Counted from the first letter of the stretch, positions 1-8,754 are shown. The stretch is DNA of 64,000 nt from Legionella anisa (GCF_001467525.1 NZ_LNXS01000029.1:195173-259172); one strand, 5' to 3'. Notes: generated from the sequence alone by a model not told the origin. Program-made: numbers and translations.

Positions 1-2007
1 GCCTGCTTCATCGATAGCAGGGGGTTCATCATCGAGTGCAGCGTCTAATGGTGCCTGGATAATATGCATGAGCAGCGCTTTAAATTGGGGAGGGCTACAC
101 TGTTTTTTGATGAGCATTGGTTGCTCCCCATGACTAAATGCCGCAATTAAGAGGCGAATCAGATTATTATTGTTTTCTTGCCAAAATGCAGAATCATCAG
201 GAATGGCTACAAGTAACTTGGCAAACATATGGATGAATTCACGATGTTGCCTGGTATCTAATAGCATGACGCAGGATAATAATTGGGTGGCAAGTTCCTC
301 CAAGTCAGATTTGGCTTCGTTATCAAAGTGAAGAAATAGCTCGAGCTGATGTTTAACGAGTAAGGTACAATAGGGTTGGATGGGTTCTAATTGTGCTTCT
401 ACCGTGAGCACGTTGCTGGTGTCGCCTTGAGATAAGTGAGTCATCATTTTTAATAATAACTTTGCAAGCGCTGCCTTTTCGGTCAATGCCAAGACCGACG
501 ATTCATTGGCAAAAGAGCTGAGTTTTTCAAAAACACTCCGAAGATAGGTAGTATTATCACCCAGGCGCTCTAAATCTTCATTGATAAACAACAAGCAATC
601 GGAGGGGCGCTTTAGCGCCTTGAATGACACACATTGCCTGGCTATGGCTTCGCTGTCTAACTGATGAATTCGTGCCAAAGCATAGTCTTTTAATGCCGAT
701 GCAGGAAAGCTGTTTATTTTAGTAATGCACCGCTGGACATCAACATTCGCAGTTCGATATAAAATCGCGGCAATCGAGAAATATTTAAGGGCTAAGTCGG
801 TGTTATTTTTCTGATAGAAAAAAGCCAGGCTCCATGCAGCACTCGCATGCTCTGCCCTTATCGCTTGAAGGTATAATTGAACCGCTTTGTCATCACGCTC
901 ATTCTGGCTTAATTCTTTGCCTGCGCGACCGTCGAGATACATCCATGCCAAGTTGCTTTGGGCTGAGGGATCTCCTGCTGTTGCCGCTTGAAGGTATAAT
1001 TTAACCGCTGCAATATCACGCTTATCCTGAGTTAATTCTTTGCCTGCACGACCTTCTTCATACATACATGCCAAGTTGTATTGGGCTGGAGCGTATCCTG
1101 CTGTTGCCGCTTGAAGGTATAATTGAACTGCTTCAACATCACGCTTATCCTGGCTTAATTCTTTGCCTGCACGACCTTCTTCATACATACATGCCAAGTT
1201 GTTTTGGGCTGAGGTATCTCCTGCTGTTGCCGCTTGAAGGTATAATTGAACTGCTGCAATATCACGCTTATCCTGAGTTAATTCTTTGCCTGCACGATTG
1301 TTTTGATACATCCATGCCAAGTTGTTTTGGGCTGAGGGAAATCCTGCTGTTGCCGCTTGAAGGTATAATTGAACCGCTTTGTCATCACGCTCATCCTGGC
1401 TTAATTCTTTGCCTGCACGATTGTTTTGATACATCATTGCCAAGTTGTTTTGGGCTGGAGCAAATCCTGCTGTTGCCGCTTGAAGGTATAATTGAACCGC
1501 TTTGTCATCACGCTCATCCTGGCTTAATTCTTTGCCTGCACGGCCTTCGTCATACATCAATGCCAGGTTGTATTGGGCTGGAGTATATCCTGCTGTTGCC
1601 GCTTGAAGGTATAATTTAACTGCTTTGTCATCACGCTCATCCTGGCTTAATTCTTTGCCTGCACGATTGTTTTCATACATCCATGCCAGCAGGTTTTGGG
1701 CTGGGGCATGGTGCTTTTCTGCGAGTATAGAAAAAAGTTCCTGTGCTTTTTCATCCGATTGGGCTATGCCAATACCTGATAAATAGCACAATCCTAATTT
1801 AAAATCTTCTGTGCTATCGCGCGATGTTGTTCGGGCTTCAAGAACCTTTTGCGTCAATGGGATAGGGCCAATCGGTTCATTTTTTTTAAAAAAAAGTCCG
1901 GCAGAGATGCTTCCTGACATCCAGGCTTCATAAAGTGCTAAAACACCATCCAGGATATTTCCCTCTTTAATCAATAATAAGGCTTTTTGGGTTGCTAGAT
2001 CGTACAT
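1..2007 (-). CDS. Sel1-repeat protein, partial (C-terminus outside window)
   Basis: The minus-strand frame is open from the ATG at 2007 to base 1 without a stop, giving at least 669 codons. The ATG is preceded by a GAGGAG ribosome site. Residues ~97-384 are seven near-identical 41-residue units carrying the Sel1 pattern (PAQxNLAxMY, then KAVxLYLQAATAG), each with an extra GKELSQDERDD-type insert that makes the unit longer than the usual 36-44-residue Sel1 repeat core. The remaining ~285 residues towards base 1 show no obvious repeat. Sel1 solenoids mediate protein-protein contacts and are common in Legionella host-interaction proteins, so an effector or adaptor role is possible but not shown. 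No signal peptide is seen at MYDLATQKALL. Confidence 0.85.
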   Translation of the reverse strand, partial: MYDLATQKALLLIKEGNILDGVLALYEAWMSGSISAGLFFKKNEPIGPIPLTQKVLEARTTSRDSTEDFKLGLCYLSGIGIAQSDEKAQELFSILAEKHHAPAQNLLAWMYENNRAGKELSQDERDDKAVKLYLQAATAGYTPAQYNLALMYDEGRAGKELSQDERDDKAVQLYLQAATAGFAPAQNNLAMMYQNNRAGKELSQDERDDKAVQLYLQAATAGFPSAQNNLAWMYQNNRAGKELTQDKRDIAAVQLYLQAATAGDTSAQNNLACMYEEGRAGKELSQDKRDVEAVQLYLQAATAGYAPAQYNLACMYEEGRAGKELTQDKRDIAAVKLYLQAATAGDPSAQSNLAWMYLDGRAGKELSQNERDDKAVQLYLQAIRAEHASAAWSLAFFYQKNNTDLALKYFSIAAILYRTANVDVQRCITKINSFPASALKDYALARIHQLDSEAIARQCVSFKALKRPSDCLLFINEDLERLGDNTTYLRSVFEKLSSFANESSVLALTEKAALAKLLLKMMTHLSQGDTSNVLTVEAQLEPIQPYCTLLVKHQLELFLHFDNEAKSDLEELATQLLSCVMLLDTRQHREFIHMFAKLLVAIPDDSAFWQENNNNLIRLLIAAFSHGEQPMLIKKQCSPPQFKALLMHIIQAPLDAALDDEPPAIDEAG
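858..1718 (-). repeat. Seven tandem 123-bp coding repeats
   Basis: The string TTGCCGCTTGAAGGTATAAT or a close variant recurs with an exact 123-bp period, at 858 (diverged), 981, 1104, 1227, 1350, 1473 and 1596. Each copy encodes one 41-residue Sel1 unit of the host gene. The near-identity at DNA level points to recent expansion or homogenisation, and the copy number is likely to vary between strains. Confidence 0.93.
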
Positions 2008-2645
2008 TAATGGGTTCTCCTCATCTTCAATTCAGCTGGTTCCTCTTTCTTGAATTCGTCTCGCTCAGGCTAATGAATTACTGGAACAAGCATTTCTCTA
2101 TTCGACAAATTAATGACAAATTGTGCTTTATTTGTGCTTTAAGTTAAATCCGTGAAATTCACGTATTGACATATCAGGATAAATTGGATAAGTAGTGAGT
2201 CGGGATGGACGCTCGATAGATGGTGCGTTCTTGCTGGCGTTTTAATTTTATTTAACTTTGGAAAATAGCGTAGTTGAGCTCTGGAGATCTATTGAGGAGT
2301 GCAGTTAACTGAATTAATTTCGTTAGGTGTAAAAAGAGAAATAAAGCATAATCTATTGATTATACTTGTTTAAATGGCGAACCCGGAAGTATTCGAACCT
2401 CCGACCCCCTGGTTCGTAGCCTTCTGCTTAGTAACAAAAATCTTTAATAAACAATGCCTTGTGATGCATCATAAATATAAAAGAACTGCATAAAACTGCC
2501 TAACACAGTTGACGACTGTCACAGTTATGCCACAATTTTATGACGCAACAATTAAAACTATGCAATATATTTTTAAATTTTAGAAAAACGCCGCCTCACT
2601 CCTCAGTTGTTTTATGTCCGCTGTAAGATAATTCCTATAGCATCA
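2008..2645. other. Gene-free region with tRNA remnant
   Basis: There is no convincing coding sequence in this 638-base AT-rich gap. It holds the upstream region of the Sel1 gene (AGGAG-type site near 2015-2022) and the 3' tRNA-Arg remnant at 2375-2421. The remainder (2422-2645) shows no feature I recognise. Confidence 0.6.
2375..2421 (-). pseudogene. tRNA-Arg(ACG) 3' fragment, probable attachment-site scar
   Basis: Read on the minus strand this is the 3' half of a tRNA. It starts at an anticodon loop CTACGAA (anticodon ACG, Arg), then GGTCGGAGGTTCGAAT, a 3' acceptor strand and an encoded CCA. The 5' half is missing, because similarity stops two bases 5' of the anticodon loop. The T stem is damaged: the base after TTCGAAT is A where C is nearly invariant, so G53-C61 cannot pair. 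A 47-base tRNA 3' end is the classic footprint left by a tRNA-targeting integrase. No integrase is seen in the window. Confidence 0.72.
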
Positions 2646-5015
2646 CTACGATATAATCGGATTATCGTTATTCTTTAATACCTCATCGAGCACAGGTAAA
2701 TGAACAATATTCTTTCCCGATTTGATATTTTCAATGTGAACAGTAGCCAGATTTGCCCTCTCTACAAGCATTGCATTATTCAATATTTCAGCAGCCAGAT
2801 GGATGAATTTGATGACGGGATCGCTACTGTTTAAAGGAGAGTTTTGAGTATATTCTTGAAGTTGCATGGCGACAGCAATCATCCTCTCTTGTGGACTGTC
2901 ATATTTATCTAAGATATTGAACCATATGGCCGCAATTGCGGCATATTCCTTACATAAAAACTCGCTATTTTCTTTCCTATATAAATCTTGGCATGCTTGC
3001 CCTAAAAAATAGTCCAAACCTACCTCAAAATCATTGAGTAGTTTGACGGGATCGGGTGGGTTCCTAAAAAATGAATTCGATGGCGAGGTGGTGCGTAATG
3101 CAGAAAGTAAAGAAAAATTGTTTTGTTCCTGCTTAGAGTCCAATGCAGTATGAAATACACTATTTTTTATTCTTTGACTTAATTGATCCGCAAAAAGTTG
3201 CTGTTTCTCATCAATAAATTCAAGATCGGGGTAATCCAAAGTGTAATTGTTATTTACTTTTTGGCTACGAACTGTAAGGAAATGTAATGCAGACCCCATA
3301 AAATAACCCAAAGGTGCTTTATGCTGGTGCTCAGCCAATAGTAAAGTGATGTTGATACAACCTACATTAGACCCTTGGTCTGCTGCCTTGAGGAAATGGT
3401 TAAACGCTTTCAGAAAATCACCCTCTTTTTTGTAAAAATGTCCCAGTTCCACATAGGCTTTCGCAAATCCTAACTCACCGGCCTTCGTAAAATGCTCAAT
3501 AATATACTCTCGATTCGAGGGTATTTGCGGCGATAACTGATGTACGGCAATCATTGCCTGACAGTAATGAGAAATGGCTTCATGGTAGCTATCCCGCGAA
3601 GCGTCTTCTCCAAAAGAATGTTCGGGTGGTGACAGAGCCTTCTGAACCATTTCTAACTGGAACTGATTCACTTTGGATAAATTTTGCATAAGGATGGGTA
3701 TGTACTGCTTCAATTGGCTAAATTTTTCCATTTCCTTGGATAATATTTGTGCTTCCTCCACAGGGATACCTTCATCCAGGTAATTTTCAATCACTTCTTT
3801 ATACCTATCGAGTAATTGATTGACTTTTTGTATGGCTGAGTCACTCGTTTCTTCTCCTTTTTTGCAGAAGGATATAATTTCTAGCATTTGTTGTACCAGT
3901 GCACTCGCTTTATCCCACGCTTCGCCAAGACGTGGTATTTTATTTTGATTCAACAGACGTTCTAAATGAGTTAACGATTCTTTGAACAGTGGATCATCGG
4001 TATTGTCTAATTGTTTTAAAGCCAATAAGCAATACAAATGGTATAGTCTGGGGTCTGCAGGAGTATGTGCTACTTCAAGATACTCAAGAAATTTATTTAA
4101 TTTATTCGTTATTTTAGAGGGATTATCCCTGGAAATCGCTTCGTAATAATCTTCCACTAAATAATTATTATAAAAATCGGGAGTAAAAGTATAACTTGGT
4201 TGGTGTCTCAAAATATTCAATAAAGATTTTAAAGACTGAGCACTCTCCATATCAAGTGTCCCTTCACCACTACTGATTTTTTTTCTGGTTGCTGATGGAG
4301 ATAATTTTTGCGTCTCGCTGATTTGTAATAACTCTGTGCCTAATTCTTCTATTGATTTATTTCGACAATCTAAATGGTAAATGCCCTGCTCATCTTTCCA
4401 GGAGGTTTCCATAGTGGGCGCTTGAACGAGTATCTCTGTGAGTATGCGGTCTGCATAACCCATACCGCTAAAACAGTGGACACAGCAAACGTCTTGTGAG
4501 GGATCTTTTTTTAGAATGGAAAGTATCCTTTCCAAGTGCGCTTGACCCACAATAACTATGGAGATGTCTTCGTTATTTTGAGCCATATCTTTAATATGAG
4601 CTGCCATCGTTTTATCCCTTTCAGGATCAGTCATTAAGGCATGGAGGTCTAGTCCTGGTATGTTCTGCAATGCTTTATCAATTGCATAAAAATGAAACTT
4701 ATGTTTTTTTAGCTCATTTAACATCTCAACTTTGAGCTGCAACTGATGAACTTGTTGTATCATAAATTCGACTGTATGCAATTGTTCATTAAATAGAACA
4801 GAATCCTTTTCTAAATTGACCTGTTGGATAAAGGCAGAGTACTCTTGAATTGTTTTTCCTAAATCTCTAATGGCTTCATCTATTGTGGATAAGTTTTCTG
4901 GAAGTTCTAAACCTAAAGCTGATATTTTGACATTGGCATGATTCATCAGATATAAGGTCAGTAGCTCAGCAATAGAGTCAAGATGCGACTCACCGATGAT
5001 AATGACTTTGCCCAT
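2646..5015 (-). CDS. TraB/Tiki-like domain protein with Sel1/TPR-like C-terminal region
   Basis: This 789-residue protein starts MGKVIIIGESHLDS. The N-terminal ~190 residues show the spaced motifs of the TraB/Tiki/ChaN/EreA fold: GExH at 8-11, GLELPE near 35-40, FYAID, ERDKTM and VGQAHL. These metal- or haem-binding hydrolase-like domains vary in function, so no activity is assigned. The middle is helical and charged. Around residues 510-560 there are Sel1/TPR-like helices (KAYVELGHFYKKEGDFLKA, then FNHFLKAADQGS). No signal peptide or membrane segment is evident. It sits alone between two tRNA-Arg sequences, which suggests acquired cargo. A Dot/Icm effector is a plausible guess only. Confidence 0.75.
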   Translation of the reverse strand: MGKVIIIGESHLDSIAELLTLYLMNHANVKISALGLELPENLSTIDEAIRDLGKTIQEYSAFIQQVNLEKDSVLFNEQLHTVEFMIQQVHQLQLKVEMLNELKKHKFHFYAIDKALQNIPGLDLHALMTDPERDKTMAAHIKDMAQNNEDISIVIVGQAHLERILSILKKDPSQDVCCVHCFSGMGYADRILTEILVQAPTMETSWKDEQGIYHLDCRNKSIEELGTELLQISETQKLSPSATRKKISSGEGTLDMESAQSLKSLLNILRHQPSYTFTPDFYNNYLVEDYYEAISRDNPSKITNKLNKFLEYLEVAHTPADPRLYHLYCLLALKQLDNTDDPLFKESLTHLERLLNQNKIPRLGEAWDKASALVQQMLEIISFCKKGEETSDSAIQKVNQLLDRYKEVIENYLDEGIPVEEAQILSKEMEKFSQLKQYIPILMQNLSKVNQFQLEMVQKALSPPEHSFGEDASRDSYHEAISHYCQAMIAVHQLSPQIPSNREYIIEHFTKAGELGFAKAYVELGHFYKKEGDFLKAFNHFLKAADQGSNVGCINITLLLAEHQHKAPLGYFMGSALHFLTVRSQKVNNNYTLDYPDLEFIDEKQQLFADQLSQRIKNSVFHTALDSKQEQNNFSLLSALRTTSPSNSFFRNPPDPVKLLNDFEVGLDYFLGQACQDLYRKENSEFLCKEYAAIAAIWFNILDKYDSPQERMIAVAMQLQEYTQNSPLNSSDPVIKFIHLAAEILNNAMLVERANLATVHIENIKSGKNIVHLPVLDEVLKNNDNPIIS

Positions 5016-5212
5016 AGAGATTAAAAATAACGCACAATCATTATAAAAGTTTAGTTCACTTTTATTTTTTTGTCATTTTAGAAGATATTAAATTGCGTGG
5101 CCGACGGCCTTCGCCAAGCAGTGCGTTATGAAATAATTTTGAACTTAATGTATGAATTTAGAAAGCCTACTGCTGGTCGACACGCATGGCGATTCGACTC
5201 AACTCAACAATA

Positions 5213-5340
5213 TCACAACACCCTAATATTTTTTTCACGCGCAGATTCAATAGAGACTGCATTATCAAATGCGAGTGGACCATCGACAATAGCGCCAGTT
5301 ATCTCGGCTCGGTCTGCCTCAATTCCTCGATAGCTCAATG
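5213..5340 (-). pseudogene. Phosphate acetyl/butyryltransferase C-terminal fragment
   Basis: The minus strand reads 42 codons containing RGIEADRAEITGAIVDGPLA and then FDNAVSIESA, ending at a TGA. This is the conserved IVDGPLAFDNA region of Pta/Ptb-type phosphotransacetylases, including the bifunctional enoyl-CoA hydratase/phosphate acetyltransferases. The upstream part is cut off next to tRNA-Arg(CCT), and the sequence after the stop does not continue the family. It is a leftover of a gene disrupted or deleted at this junction and is non-functional. Confidence 0.8.
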
Positions 5341-5364
5341 GAAATGTAAGGTACCAGTACATAC

Positions 5365-5441
5365 TGGCGTCCCGGAGAGGATTTGAACCTCCGACCTGCC
5401 CCTTAGGAGGGGGCTGCGCTATCCAGCTGTGCCACCGGGAC
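5365..5441 (-). tRNA. tRNA-Arg(CCT)
   Basis: The minus strand gives an intact 77-nt tRNA. The acceptor stem GTCCCGG/CCGGGAC pairs fully. The D arm holds AGCTGGATAGC, the anticodon loop is CTCCTAA (anticodon CCT, Arg AGG codon) between GCCCC/GGGGC stems, and the T arm is GGAGG-TTCAAAT-CCTCT. The discriminator is G, and CCA is encoded at 5367-5365. Its 3' end faces the gene-debris segment 2422-5364. Confidence 0.95.
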
Positions 5442-5607
5442 TTTTGATTGACGCCGTAAGTCTACCGTTATCATTGGAAAATAACAACTTCCATTGCCGT
5501 AAATGCAGGGATTTCATTTTTCAATTTTCATGAAAAATGAGTTAATTATAAGCATTTTGCAGCTTCATTGTGGTATACTTTGTCGACCTTTTATTTTGAG
5601 CAGTGTG

Positions 5608-7386
5608 ATGGACGCTTCCGATTTAAAATATCCATTTCATTCAGCGTGGAATTTTTTGTGGCAGGTCATTAAGCCTTATCGATGGTGGTATGTCTTAATG
5701 CTTCAGGCACCAGTGCTCACTGCGTTTTATATTTTTGCCAATAATTATTCTTTTAAATTATTGGTTGATGCGTTTTCCAATGAAACAATCACTTCATATC
5801 AACAGTTACTGTTTCCTATTGCATTATTCATCACCGCACAAATTGTGTTGGATGTTGTTTGGCGGATTAGTGATTTTGCAGAGTGGAAGGCGGAGCCTTA
5901 TGCGCGGCAAAGATTATTGTCATCGGCTTACAATTATGTACAACATCATTCCTATAACTATTTTCAAAATACACCCAGTGGTACGGTAATTAGTAAATTA
6001 AAAGGCCTTTTGGATGGTTATGACAGTGTTTTTTCTAATATCCATCACATTGTAGGAAAGCATTTTTGTGTGGTTGTTGTTTCTGTTTTTGTTTTGTTGA
6101 TTGTCAATTTCAGTGTGTTTTGTTTCATGCTTGCCTGGTGCGTGCTCGTTATGGCAATTATGCTACCTATGGCACTCAAACTGAATCAGCTCTCTAATCA
6201 TATGGCTGAGAGCAAACATCAAGTTATAGGCAGCTTTTCAGATAATATTACCAATATTTTTTCTCTGTTTTATTTCGCTAAACGACGTGCCGAACATCGA
6301 CGTGTTAATGAGTTGATGTCTGATGATTTCGTGCCTCGCCAAATTGCTCTTTATCAGTATGATTTTAAATTTAATGTGATCGGCTCGGTACTGTATTGGT
6401 TCATGTTGATTGCTGTTTTTATATTTATGATTTATCTGCGTACCCACGGAAAAATTTCTACTGGGGATTTCCTGTTTGTTATGCTGACTGCCATTACCAT
6501 TTCTTTCGATTTATGGACGCTCATGAGTACTCTTTGTGACTTCTTAAAAGAAATGGGGGATTTTAAATCATCGTTTAGTATTTTATCGATGCCTCATGAG
6601 GAGGTGGATAAACCCAACGCACAAGAATATCAGATTACCCAGGGTAAAATTGAATTCCAGCAGCTCTCTTTTACTTATAATGCAGGAACTTCTGTATTTA
6701 AAAATCTTAATCTGCTTATCAAACCTGGCGAGAAAATTGGATTGGTTGGCCATTCGGGTGCGGGTAAATCGACTTTAGTTTCCTTACTGTTAAAAAATTT
6801 CAGGCCTACTGCAGGGCAAATTTTAATTGATGATAAGCCTATTTTAGAAATTACCTCGGATTCTTTGCGTCAACAAATAGCCCTTATTCCCCAAGATATT
6901 ATGCTTTTCCATCGCTCTATTGGGGAGAATATTGGTTATGCAAAAGAAAATGCAACATTGGAGGAGATTAAACACGCAGCCGCGATGGCGAATATCGATG
7001 AGTTTATTGAATCCCTGCCTGAAAAATATAATACACTGGTTGGCGAGCGTGGGGTGAAACTTTCAGGAGGGCAGCGTCAGCGCATCGCGATTGCTCGAGC
7101 CTTTTTAAAAAATGCATCAATTGTTATTCTTGATGAGGCAACTTCAAGTCTTGATACGCTTTCTGAGCAAGAAATTCAACAATCGATTAATGACATGTTA
7201 GAACAAAATAATGCTACAGTCATCGCAATCGCGCATCGATTGTCTACCATTCGACACATGGATCGAATTGTAGTAATGGAAGGTGGGATGATTATTGAAG
7301 AAGGTACTTTTAACGAACTGGTAAACAGTGAACAAAGTTATTTTAAAATGCTTTGGGACAGCCAAGTCAATGGGATGGTTTTATAA
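5608..7386 (+). CDS. ABC exporter, fused permease and ATPase
   Basis: From the ATG at 5608 this is a 592-residue half-transporter. The frame opens 105 bases earlier, but that extension is not coding-like. Residues ~1-330 form a six-helix ABC exporter membrane domain. The nucleotide-binding domain follows with Walker A GHSGAGKST (~380), signature LSGGQRQR (~483), Walker B VILDEA with DEATSSLD (~505) and H-loop IAHRLST. It would work as a homodimer in the inner membrane. The substrate is unknown; the MsbA/lipid and multidrug subclass share this layout. There is no accessory periplasmic protein or outer-membrane factor beside it, only a 20-codon remnant. Confidence 0.9.
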   Translation: MDASDLKYPFHSAWNFLWQVIKPYRWWYVLMLQAPVLTAFYIFANNYSFKLLVDAFSNETITSYQQLLFPIALFITAQIVLDVVWRISDFAEWKAEPYARQRLLSSAYNYVQHHSYNYFQNTPSGTVISKLKGLLDGYDSVFSNIHHIVGKHFCVVVVSVFVLLIVNFSVFCFMLAWCVLVMAIMLPMALKLNQLSNHMAESKHQVIGSFSDNITNIFSLFYFAKRRAEHRRVNELMSDDFVPRQIALYQYDFKFNVIGSVLYWFMLIAVFIFMIYLRTHGKISTGDFLFVMLTAITISFDLWTLMSTLCDFLKEMGDFKSSFSILSMPHEEVDKPNAQEYQITQGKIEFQQLSFTYNAGTSVFKNLNLLIKPGEKIGLVGHSGAGKSTLVSLLLKNFRPTAGQILIDDKPILEITSDSLRQQIALIPQDIMLFHRSIGENIGYAKENATLEEIKHAAAMANIDEFIESLPEKYNTLVGERGVKLSGGQRQRIAIARAFLKNASIVILDEATSSLDTLSEQEIQQSINDMLEQNNATVIAIAHRLSTIRHMDRIVVMEGGMIIEEGTFNELVNSEQSYFKMLWDSQVNGMVL

Positions 7387-7387
7387 A

Positions 7388-7450
7388 ATGAAAAAATGGG
7401 TTGTTATTTTAATTACTTTGTTTTCAGCACACTATTGCTTTGGCAAATAG
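7388..7450 (+). pseudogene. 20-codon signal-peptide-like remnant
   Basis: It starts one base after the ABC transporter stop. The ATG opens MKKWVVILITLFSAHYCFGK and then hits TAG. The peptide looks exactly like a Sec signal sequence without a mature protein. It is either the truncated start of a lost secreted-protein gene co-transcribed with the exporter, or a tiny membrane peptide. Confidence 0.45.
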
Positions 7451-7488
7451 ATTTAAAAAAGATCTTGGATAAATTGGAGTTGTATTTA

Positions 7489-7521
7489 TAACCTGGGTGC
7501 TACGAAGCGGAACCCAGGTTA
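7489..7521. repeat. CCTGGGT palindromic intergenic repeat, short copy
   Basis: The arms TAACCTGGGT and ACCCAGGTTA flank a 13-base loop. It belongs to the dispersed CCTGGGTG...CACCCAGG family seen at seven other places in the window. It lies between convergent genes and may act as a bidirectional terminator. Confidence 0.8.
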
Positions 7522-7548
7522 CACGATTATTCAGCGTGATCTTTGAGT

Positions 7549-7836
7549 TTACTCTGGATAACAATAAATCTCACTGCCACCACCTACACCGGCATGGTAT
7601 ATCAGTGTATCAACGCCAGCAATATCTCTTTTCTCTTTCAAACAACGGTAGCCAGGATAAGTATAATAGAAGTCACCTGTAGGCACTGGTCCTTCAACGG
7701 TAGTATAAGTATGAGCACCTGTATCTACAGTGATGGGGACACTTTTCCAAGATTTGGTTTCTGTTATGATTACGCTGTCTGCTAAGACGGCCGTAGTGAA
7801 AGTTAGGAGTAAAGCTGTGAGTAGTGTTCTGTTCAT
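7549..7836 (-). CDS. Small secreted protein, unknown function
   Basis: This 95-residue protein starts at the ATG at 7836, chosen because AAGGAGG lies eight bases upstream. The frame extends 15 codons further but that part has no ribosome site. MNRTLLTALLLTFTTAVLA is a Sec signal peptide with an AxxxxA-type cleavage site. The mature part (~75 residues) is rich in Tyr, Thr and Gly and has two Cys (YRCL, IYCYPE) that could form one disulphide. I recognise no family. Confidence 0.7.
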   Translation of the reverse strand: MNRTLLTALLLTFTTAVLADSVIITETKSWKSVPITVDTGAHTYTTVEGPVPTGDFYYTYPGYRCLKEKRDIAGVDTLIYHAGVGGGSEIYCYPE

Positions 7837-8033
7837 TTGCGCATCCTCCTTGTACATTTTCCCATAAATCTTGATCTTCATTCAAAAATAAAGAGAGTTG
7901 ATTAAATATAGCACATTTAAATTAAAACGATTTTTAATCAAACTGATATGAACTTGTGTAAGAAATTAAGTATATGTAATCAGAGAACTTTAGGCATTTC
8001 AGTTTCCCCCAAATTGGGGGAAAAGAGGTTTAA

Positions 8034-8513
8034 TTAAAAATGTCCATGTCGATGACTGTCGCCATGTCCATGCATATGACCGCCATCATGGCTATGTGCA
8101 GTGGGATCAGGATGTCCATGTGAGTGATCATTATTCACGTATACTGTGCTGCTGGTGGGATAATAAGGATCGGCAGTATAAATGGGAGAATAAAAGCCAT
8201 AACTGTTGTAACCAGGAGTAGCGGTGGTTCTTACAGCAGTGTATGTATTATTGTTGCAAGCAAATAAAAAAGGTAATACAAAAACAAGTCCAATAGCAAC
8301 GAGTGCAATGGGTACTAGCGGTGTAAAAATAAAAGCCGATGCAAGCAGTGTTTTCGTAGCTAATGCAGCTGTGGTTGCTGCTGCAGCCGCAGCAGATTTT
8401 AACGTTACTGCAGCAATTACTCCTGCCGTGACTATTGCCGCAGCGGTTAGTGCTGCCATACATCTGAGTAAAAAAGTATAATTGGTATCATCTTCCTCTT
8501 TTTTTTTGGTCAT
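8034..8513 (-). CDS. Membrane protein with His-rich C-terminal tail
   Basis: This 159-residue protein uses the ATG at 8513, ten bases after the start of AGGAGG. A charged N-terminus (MTKKKEEDD) leads into two hydrophobic segments, one Ala-rich (~residues 20-58) and one ending LPFLFACN (~70-85). A Tyr/Ser/Thr-rich linker follows. The last ~35 residues are a histidine cluster ending HMHGHGDSHRHGHF, typical of a metal-binding tail for Ni, Zn or Cu. A similar HxH-rich stretch occurs in the protein at 28814-30622. The function is unknown, and no transporter or chaperone gene lies beside it. Confidence 0.7.
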   Translation of the reverse strand: MTKKKEEDDTNYTFLLRCMAALTAAAIVTAGVIAAVTLKSAAAAAATTAALATKTLLASAFIFTPLVPIALVAIGLVFVLPFLFACNNNTYTAVRTTATPGYNSYGFYSPIYTADPYYPTSSTVYVNNDHSHGHPDPTAHSHDGGHMHGHGDSHRHGHF

Positions 8514-8718
8514 ACGCCACCTCCTGTGTTGTACCAGATTAATCAATTTTTTCTTGAAATGTATTTAATATCAATGGTCGAAATTGAATTTCGACTGCTT
8601 TAAGATTCTACTATAGGAAAGAAAAAAGTCATCTTTATTTTTATTTGTTGAAAGAGATTAGTTTTTTTTGAAAAGCGAGATTGTTTGAAATATAACGAAG
8701 ATAATATGAATTGATTTA

Positions 8719-8754
8719 TAACCCGGTAAGGGGGTAACCCCTTACCCCAGGTTA
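8719..8754. terminator. Palindrome downstream of nrdB, probable terminator
   Basis: TAACC-CGGTAAGGGG pairs with CCCCTTACC-CCAGGTTA around a GTAA loop, 37 bases after the nrdB stop. The outer bases match the CCTGGGT repeat family, while the GGTAAGGGG stem is private. There is no long T run, so termination is inferred from position. Confidence 0.6.

Noticed and set aside
1068-1619. Plus-strand 183-codon repetitive ORF
   Set aside because: It is the complement of the minus-strand Sel1 repeats, and its periodicity comes from them.
858-1718. Regular 123-bp repeats as a CRISPR array
   Set aside because: The repeats are contiguous, with no unique spacers, and encode in-frame Sel1 units.
2375-2421. 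An intact tRNA-Arg(ACG)
   Set aside because: The 5' half is absent and the T stem is broken.
5097-5333. Plus-strand 78-codon ORF
   Set aside because: It lies antisense to the Pta fragment, has no ribosome site and is not protein-like.
8224-8481. Plus-strand Ala-rich ORF
   Set aside because: It is the complement of the Ala-rich membrane segment of the minus-strand gene.
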